Positions 59,356-64,000 of a stretch of DNA of 64,000 bases are shown in pieces (position 1 is the first letter of the stretch; every line of letters starts with the position of its first letter). Below the pieces are notes generated by a model that did no database searches, was not told where the DNA came from, and worked only from the letters and a program-made list of their open reading frames with translations. Both the position numbers and the translations under genes were made by a program. Source of the stretch: Macrococcoides epidermidis (lineage in GTDB: Bacteria; Bacillota; Bacilli; Staphylococcales; Staphylococcaceae); NCBI RefSeq assembly GCF_042659445.1, contig NZ_JBHSSR010000013.1. The stretch is one strand, 5' to 3'.

Positions 59356-59869
59356 AATTCCAATGTTTATCTAAAAAATCTGAACGACCTGAAACTTGAT
59401 GATTTTCTTGGTATCGTTGAGGATTTTTTTTGTAGAAATCTTGATGATATTCCTCAGCAGGGAAAAAATTTTTATAAGGAATCACTGGTGTAATTATTGG
59501 CGCATTAAATATTTTTTTCTCATCTAATTCTTCTATAACTGTTAAGGCTATTTCTTTCTGTTCGTTCGAATGATAGAAAATGGCAGGCTTGTAACTTTCT
59601 CCACGATCACCAAACTGACCCATTGCATCTGTTGGATCAAAGGTTTTAAAGAAGATTTCAACAATTTCTCTATAAGAGATCACCGATTCATCATAAGTTA
59701 TTTGAACAGCCTCTCTATGACCTGTTGTATTCGAGCATACTTCTTCGTAAGTTGGATGTTCTTTGTGTCCTCCACTATATCCAGAAATGACTTTTTTAAC
59801 ACCATCAAATCTATCAAATGGTTTCACCATACACCAAAAACACCCACCGGCAAACGTTGCTATTGTCAT
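59354..59869 (-). CDS. msrA: Peptide-methionine (S)-S-oxide reductase MsrA
   Basis: A 171-residue repair enzyme for oxidised methionine. The active-site motif is FAGGCFWC with Cys10 (nucleophile) and Cys13; GYSGGHKEHPTYEEVCSNTTGHREAVQI and FDPTDAMGQFGDRGESYKPAIFY are typical. GAGGAG lies upstream. No msrB follows or is fused. Confidence 0.96.
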   Translation of the reverse strand: MTIATFAGGCFWCMVKPFDRFDGVKKVISGYSGGHKEHPTYEEVCSNTTGHREAVQITYDESVISYREIVEIFFKTFDPTDAMGQFGDRGESYKPAIFYHSNEQKEIALTVIEELDEKKIFNAPIITPVIPYKNFFPAEEYHQDFYKKNPQRYQENHQVSGRSDFLDKHWN

Positions 59870-60012
59870 GATTGTTTCTCCTCATATTATTTTTTTAAAT
59901 ATAACAATTGCTATATTCATAATTCCAATTTTAACACTTTATCTTGCTAAATCACCTTTTTATAAGTTTATCGAAAATTTTTTGTGAGTCAACCTATTAA
60001 AAATTAAATTGA

Positions 60013-60939
60013 TTACAATTCATATTTTATATGAACTGTTTTTTTTATAAAGTTTTTAGCATTATTAAATCTCTTCTGTTCATCATCTGATAAATGGATA
60101 TCATATACTTGAACGATGCCCTCATCGTTAATTAATGTAGGTAAACTAATAGCAACTTGCTCTTTTTGATTAAGTGAAGTCAAAGGAAAAATACTTTTTT
60201 CGTTGAGCACAATACTTCTAATGATTTCCACCGTTGATTTTGAAATAGCTGCGTTCGTCCATCCTTTATTCCTTAATACATTAAATGATACTTGGTCAAT
60301 CTGTTCACCAATAAAATCTTTATCTATTCTTTCTTTGCCTGAAATACCTTCAAATTCATCTAGAGTCATCCCTGCAATAGATACTTTACTCCAGACAGGT
60401 ACAGCATGTTGCCCATGCTCACCAATTACAAATGCTTCTACACTTTTAGGATCAATATTATAATGATCAGCAATTAAAGTCTTGAAACGTGCCGTTTCTA
60501 ATAATGTTCCTGTTCCTATAATTTTGTGACGAGGATAACCTTCAGTTTGACTTGCCAGATAAGTCATGGCATCAACCGGATTTGTTACCAGGATAATAAT
60601 TGCCTCTTTTGTCACTTTAGAAATCTGAGTCATAATACATTCAACAACGGAGATATTATTTTTAGTTAATGCCGTACGATCAGGCATATTAGGATTCATT
60701 GGAGCACTTGCCGTAACAACAATTACACTTGCATCCTTTAAATCATCATAACTGCCACTCTTTACATTAATATGATTCGTTGTGCTCAATCCTTGAGCAT
60801 GTCGATGATCTAACGCTTCTCCCTCAGCAACGTTTTGGTTAGTATCAATCAAAATAATATCTGTGAATAAATTTAAATATTGTATATCAGTTAGTATTTG
60901 GCTCCCTACTCTTCCAGTACCTATAATTCCTAATTTCAT
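60013..60939 (-). CDS. L-lactate dehydrogenase-like 2-hydroxyacid dehydrogenase
   Basis: An LDH/MDH-superfamily enzyme of about 308 residues. NAD motif GIIGTGRVGSQI; catalytic loop PMNPNMPDRTALTKNN with Arg; LVTNPVDAMTYLASQ; IGTGTLLETARFK; proton-donor His in GEHGQHAVPVWS. It departs from ordinary L-LDH in the loop and GEHG segment, as do L-2-hydroxyisocaproate dehydrogenases, so the substrate is uncertain. The start at 60939 has GAGG 8 nt upstream; two earlier ATGs lack a site. Confidence 0.82.
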   Translation of the reverse strand: MKLGIIGTGRVGSQILTDIQYLNLFTDIILIDTNQNVAEGEALDHRHAQGLSTTNHINVKSGSYDDLKDASVIVVTASAPMNPNMPDRTALTKNNISVVECIMTQISKVTKEAIIILVTNPVDAMTYLASQTEGYPRHKIIGTGTLLETARFKTLIADHYNIDPKSVEAFVIGEHGQHAVPVWSKVSIAGMTLDEFEGISGKERIDKDFIGEQIDQVSFNVLRNKGWTNAAISKSTVEIIRSIVLNEKSIFPLTSLNQKEQVAISLPTLINDEGIVQVYDIHLSDDEQKRFNNAKNFIKKTVHIKYEL

Positions 60940-61193
60940 TATCATTACCTCTTTTTTATTTATTATGTGATCTAGCTTAAAATCTTTGTTCATGCTATTG
61001 ATCTATAATATATTCGCTTTATTAATAGATTAAGATATTATCCCATAAAGATTCTAATCTTGAATAATAGTTTATATCCTATCATAAATATTTTTAAAAT
61101 TCTATTTATAGAAAATTTATTTAGTTTGAAGAATATACAAATGTTCTATATCATTATATTTAGATTATTAAGAACTCCAAAGAAAGGTGGAAT

Positions 61194-62254
61194 ATGATGA
61201 AACCGCAACTTAAAAATATACAGGCTTATGCAGCCGGTTTATCCGATGAGGCTCTGAAACGCAAAACGGGCTATAAGGGTAAATTCAGCCGTCTCGCATC
61301 AAATGAAAATCCTATAGGTCCTACACCGAAAGTTAAAGAAGTATTGTTACAGAATATCACTGCACTTAACTATTACCCAGATCCAGAAGCACTATCTTTA
61401 AAAGAAAAATTGGCTCAATTTTATAATATAACTCAAGAACAGATTTTTATTGGGGCAGGTCTTGACGAAGTTATCATGGCTATCTCTCGTGCAATGCTTG
61501 TCCCAGGTGGGGAAGTACTGACGAGCGAAGGAACGTTCATCCAGTATACAACACATGCACTAATCGAAGATAACCAACTAAAAGCTATTCCGTTAATAGA
61601 TGGTCGGTTTAATTTAGAAGGCATTGTTGCTGCTATCAATGATAAGACTAATATTATCTGGATTTGTAATCCTAACAATCCTACAGGAACATATGTATCG
61701 GAACAGCAGTTAATAACTTTCCTTGACCAAGTTCCTGAGCATATCACCGTAATATTAGATGAAGCTTATTTCGAGTTCGCTTTAGCAGATGACTACCCTG
61801 ACGGTGTATCATTATTAAAAAAATACACCAATCTTATCGTACTCAGAACATTCTCTAAGGCGTATGGACTTGCCTCTATGCGTGTAGGATATGCGATGAC
61901 ATCAAAGGAATATATAGATGAATTCAATAAAGTAAAGTTGCCATTCAATGTCACTACTCTCTCACTATTAGCAGCCGAAACAGCACTGGCTGACCAAGAC
62001 TACCTGAATAAATATGTACAAGATAATAAAAGAGAGAGGGAACGCCTATTTTCCAAACCTTATAGTCATCATCTATTACCTAGTGAGACAAACTTTATTT
62101 TTATTAAAACTGATAACCCCCAAAGCCTTTTTAACACTTTTATTAGATATGGTGTTATCTCCAGACCCCTCCTATAGGGGTCCGTGTAACCATCGGTACC
62201 GAAGAAGATAACAAAAAAATTGATCAGGCTCTAACTGAGTATTTCGAAATATGA
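61194..62254 (+). pseudogene. hisC: Histidinol-phosphate aminotransferase, frameshifted near the 3' end
   Basis: A class I/II PLP aminotransferase (SNENPIGPTPKVKEVL, IFIGAGLDEVIMAI, WICNPNNPTGTY, PLP Lys in RTFSKAYGLASMRVGYA). The frame stops at 62177 after GVISRPLL. In the shifted frame the expected end follows at once: PIGVRVTIGTEEDN...LTEYFEI with TGA at 62254. One base is missing near 62165-62170 (CCCCTCC). The lost end carries the Arg that binds the substrate phosphate/carboxylate (R in GVRVTIGT). Either a recent mutation or a sequencing error. No other his genes are nearby. Confidence 0.8.
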
Positions 62255-62404
62255 AAACTAAAATATGAAACATTCTTCTGAGCTAGCTGTTATAGTTAAA
62301 AATTATATTTTTTTGCTCTCTTTCATTATTCTTAAATAAAAAATCATATATAGTAGCTACAGATATAATCAACTACAAAACAAATCGTTTTATTTAAAAA
62401 CAAC

Positions 62405-62457
62405 AAAGAGAACGCAATACTCTATATCTTAATTTGAATGAATTGCGTTCTCTTTTA
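62405..62457 (+). terminator. Hairpin downstream of hisC
   Basis: AAAGAGAACGCAAT/ATTGCGTTCTCTTT arms with a 23-nt loop and trailing T. The remaining DNA of 62255-62771 holds no gene that I can support. Confidence 0.65.
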
Positions 62458-62771
62458 AAATTTTCAAAAGGTGCGTCAGAACGCTTTGAGTTAGTAAACT
62501 AAAGATAAAGTAATTAAAAAAGTTCTAAAGAAGAGTTAAAAGAGAATGATAAAGAAATATAGTTTTTTGATATAAGACACTAAAGATAGTCCTTCCATTT
62601 TCCTATGAAATCCAGGCAAAAAATTTATTGGAAAAATAATACTGCATAATGCTATAGATAATATCTTAACCATTATTTTCAAAAAAATTCTAACTTAAAT
62701 TATCATAGGATTCAGTCCCTTATTTATAACTAAAAAGTGACGAGGAAACTTGGCAATAACTAGAAAATCTT

Positions 62772-63143
62772 TCAAATTTCAATGAAGGGTTCTAAAACTA
62801 CATCGAGACTTTTATTCTCTTCAATTTCTTCTTTTACTTCTTTTATAACTTTAATACCTTTATCTTTTATATTAACTTCCACAACCCTATCATCATTTTT
62901 AGATCTTTTTCTATCAACCAAATCTCTAACTTGAAGTTTTTTGATATGTTGCGACATGCCTGTATTTTCACCAAATTTATACTGCTTTAATTCAGTAATA
63001 TTAAGCTTCTTATTCTCATACAAAATTTGTAATATAAATAACTCTCTTAATGTAATACCATATTTTTTACAGATGAGCTCAAATTCATCCTCGATTTTAT
63101 TTAATTTAATTTGAACCTCTAAAAAAGACCTTAATTTATCCAA
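62772..63143 (-). CDS. SarA-family (MarR-like) transcriptional regulator
   Basis: A winged-helix protein of about 123 residues of the staphylococcal SarA family: KIEDEFELICKKYGITLRELFILQILYENKKLNITELKQY, the recognition region GENTGMSQHIKKLQVRDLVDRKRSKNDDRVVEVNI. The DDR near the wing is the SarA-family signature. The start was set at TTG 63143 (GGGAG upstream), which gives the usual SarA N-terminal length; an ATG at 63188 without a site is the alternative. Such regulators control virulence and wall genes. Confidence 0.8.
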   Translation of the reverse strand: MDKLRSFLEVQIKLNKIEDEFELICKKYGITLRELFILQILYENKKLNITELKQYKFGENTGMSQHIKKLQVRDLVDRKRSKNDDRVVEVNIKDKGIKVIKEVKEEIEENKSLDVVLEPFIEI

Positions 63144-63398
63144 TATTTCCAATCTCCCACAATGAAATCTTTGCCTTTCCTTAGGCATTAACTATCACTT
63201 TATAAGCAATTATTTTAAAATTCTCTAGTCAAAATCTAATGTATAATTTAATGTTGATGATTTATTAATATCATTAAATAAACTATACTTATTAACTCTA
63301 TATAATAAATAATGAATCTAAATACAATAATAAGAAAAATAGTGTAAATTAGATTTTGCATTCTTAATATAAATTAAAGTATTGTCATGTTATCAATA

Positions 63399-63802
63399 TT
63401 AATATAGATTTGAAAAATTTAAGAACTTAAGGTGCGTATATTTACTCACTAGGTTGCTAATTTCTTTATCATTTTCGATTTCAACTTTGAGTCTTCCAAA
63501 TAATTCGAGCCCTTCATTGGAAAGTTTTACTTTGACTACTCTCTCGTCTTTTTCTTGTCTCATTTTAGTAATCAATCCCTTTTTTTCGAGACTTCTAAGA
63601 TTGACAGAAGCTGAAGACTTGTTCCAGAAAATATACTCATCTATTTCTGATACATTCATATCATCATATTTAAACAAAACTTCTAACAAATTAAATCCTT
63701 TAAAGTTATACTATATTTTTTAATAATACATTCTACTTTTTCTTCAACCTTATTGTTTAAAATACTAGTTTCTTTTAAAAACTTAAAGTTCTGCATTTTC
63801 AT
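63399..63802 (-). pseudogene. SarA-family regulator, frameshifted
   Basis: From ATG 63800-63802 (GGCGGTGG upstream) the frame reads KMQNFKFLKETSILNNKVEE...KKYSITLKDLIC and stops. The next frame continues LLEVLFKYDDMNVSEIDEYIFWNKSSASVNLRSLEKKGLI and the DER-containing wing. Restoring one T in the run near 63687-63692 would join them as SITLKDLILLEVLF, a full SarA-type protein of about 134 residues. Either a decayed gene or a homopolymer error. It is a divergent paralogue of the neighbour at 62772. Confidence 0.7.
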
Positions 63803-63941
63803 GCCACCGCCTAGATATAATCTTTTTTAAGTCTTAAAACATAGAGATAATAGTTATACTTAAAGTTGGATAAGTACGAATATTAATTTTTGTCATCTTA
63901 ACATTATAAAAATTATGATTTTACTAAAGCCTCTTCGCATC

Positions 63942-64000
63942 GAACTGACCCCATTTAGTGAGACAAAATAAAAAAGCACTCTTGTTGAATTCATATTAAA
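63942..64000. mobile_element. Possible IS3-family terminus at the window edge
   Basis: The segment starting CGAACTGACCCCATTTAGTG resembles IS3/IS150-type ends, where a TGACCCC-like terminal repeat is common. No transposase is visible because the window ends. Low certainty. Confidence 0.25.

Overview
The window is low-GC Firmicutes DNA from the Staphylococcaceae (Staphylococcus, Mammaliicoccus or Macrococcus). The evidence is a staphyloxanthin-type crt cluster, SarA-family regulators at the right edge, a V8-type secreted serine protease, a cidR-cidA-cidB locus, mepB genes and strong AGGAGG ribosome binding sites. The species cannot be fixed from this sequence alone. There is no rRNA, tRNA, CRISPR array or complete insertion sequence. 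Mobile DNA is limited to a possible IS end at the right border and a small family of intergenic repeats.

Left part (1-23.6 kb): a partial brnQ that appears to start at AUU; a DUF1349 protein; a scar where divergent tetR and CocE-type hydrolase genes have both lost their 5' halves; a two-component system with a PAP2 phosphatase, a COG4705 membrane protein and an ABC exporter upstream; an ohrR-like/ohr peroxide pair with a palindromic operator; a TetR regulator whose promoter motif recurs at an arylamine N-acetyltransferase gene 5 kb away; an SDR dehydrogenase, a DAO-type oxidase and a short YhgE/Pip protein; cidRAB; nagA, selO and a secreted DD-carboxypeptidase.

Middle part (23.7-41.2 kb): a catalase-fold protein, a decayed DUF2243 gene, then genes that suggest formaldehyde handling (zinc alcohol dehydrogenase, UvrA-like ATPase, hxlR, hxlA, hxlB). 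The HxlR lacks the position equivalent to the B. subtilis sensor cysteine. After a membrane protein/XRE operon with a striking inverted-repeat promoter comes the carotenoid operon, transcribed leftward as crtO-fni-crtN-crtM-crtP-crtQ plus a disulfide-oxidoreductase-like flavoprotein, from a very good sigma-B-type promoter. Gene order differs from S. aureus and the IPP isomerase gene lies inside the operon. tspO is adjacent.

The carotenoid region is flanked by direct duplicates of a VOC-protein gene, each with a mepB relative nearby (one intact, one frameshifted). The right-hand copy is split by an APH(3')-type kinase gene and a T-box-controlled threonyl-tRNA synthetase gene. A yjdF gene with a probable yjdF riboswitch lies beside it.

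Right part (48-64 kb): a hydrolase/amidotransferase pair, a DinG-type helicase, a cluster of secreted proteins (unknown precursor plus small membrane protein, V8-type protease, possible BLIP-fold protein), guaC, a secreted three-domain beta-sandwich protein, DUF418, msrA, a divergent lactate dehydrogenase-like enzyme, a frameshifted hisC and two SarA-type genes, one frameshifted. Gene decay is frequent: at least seven broken genes or fragments are readable. Several are single-base losses in short runs, so real decay and sequencing error both need to be considered.
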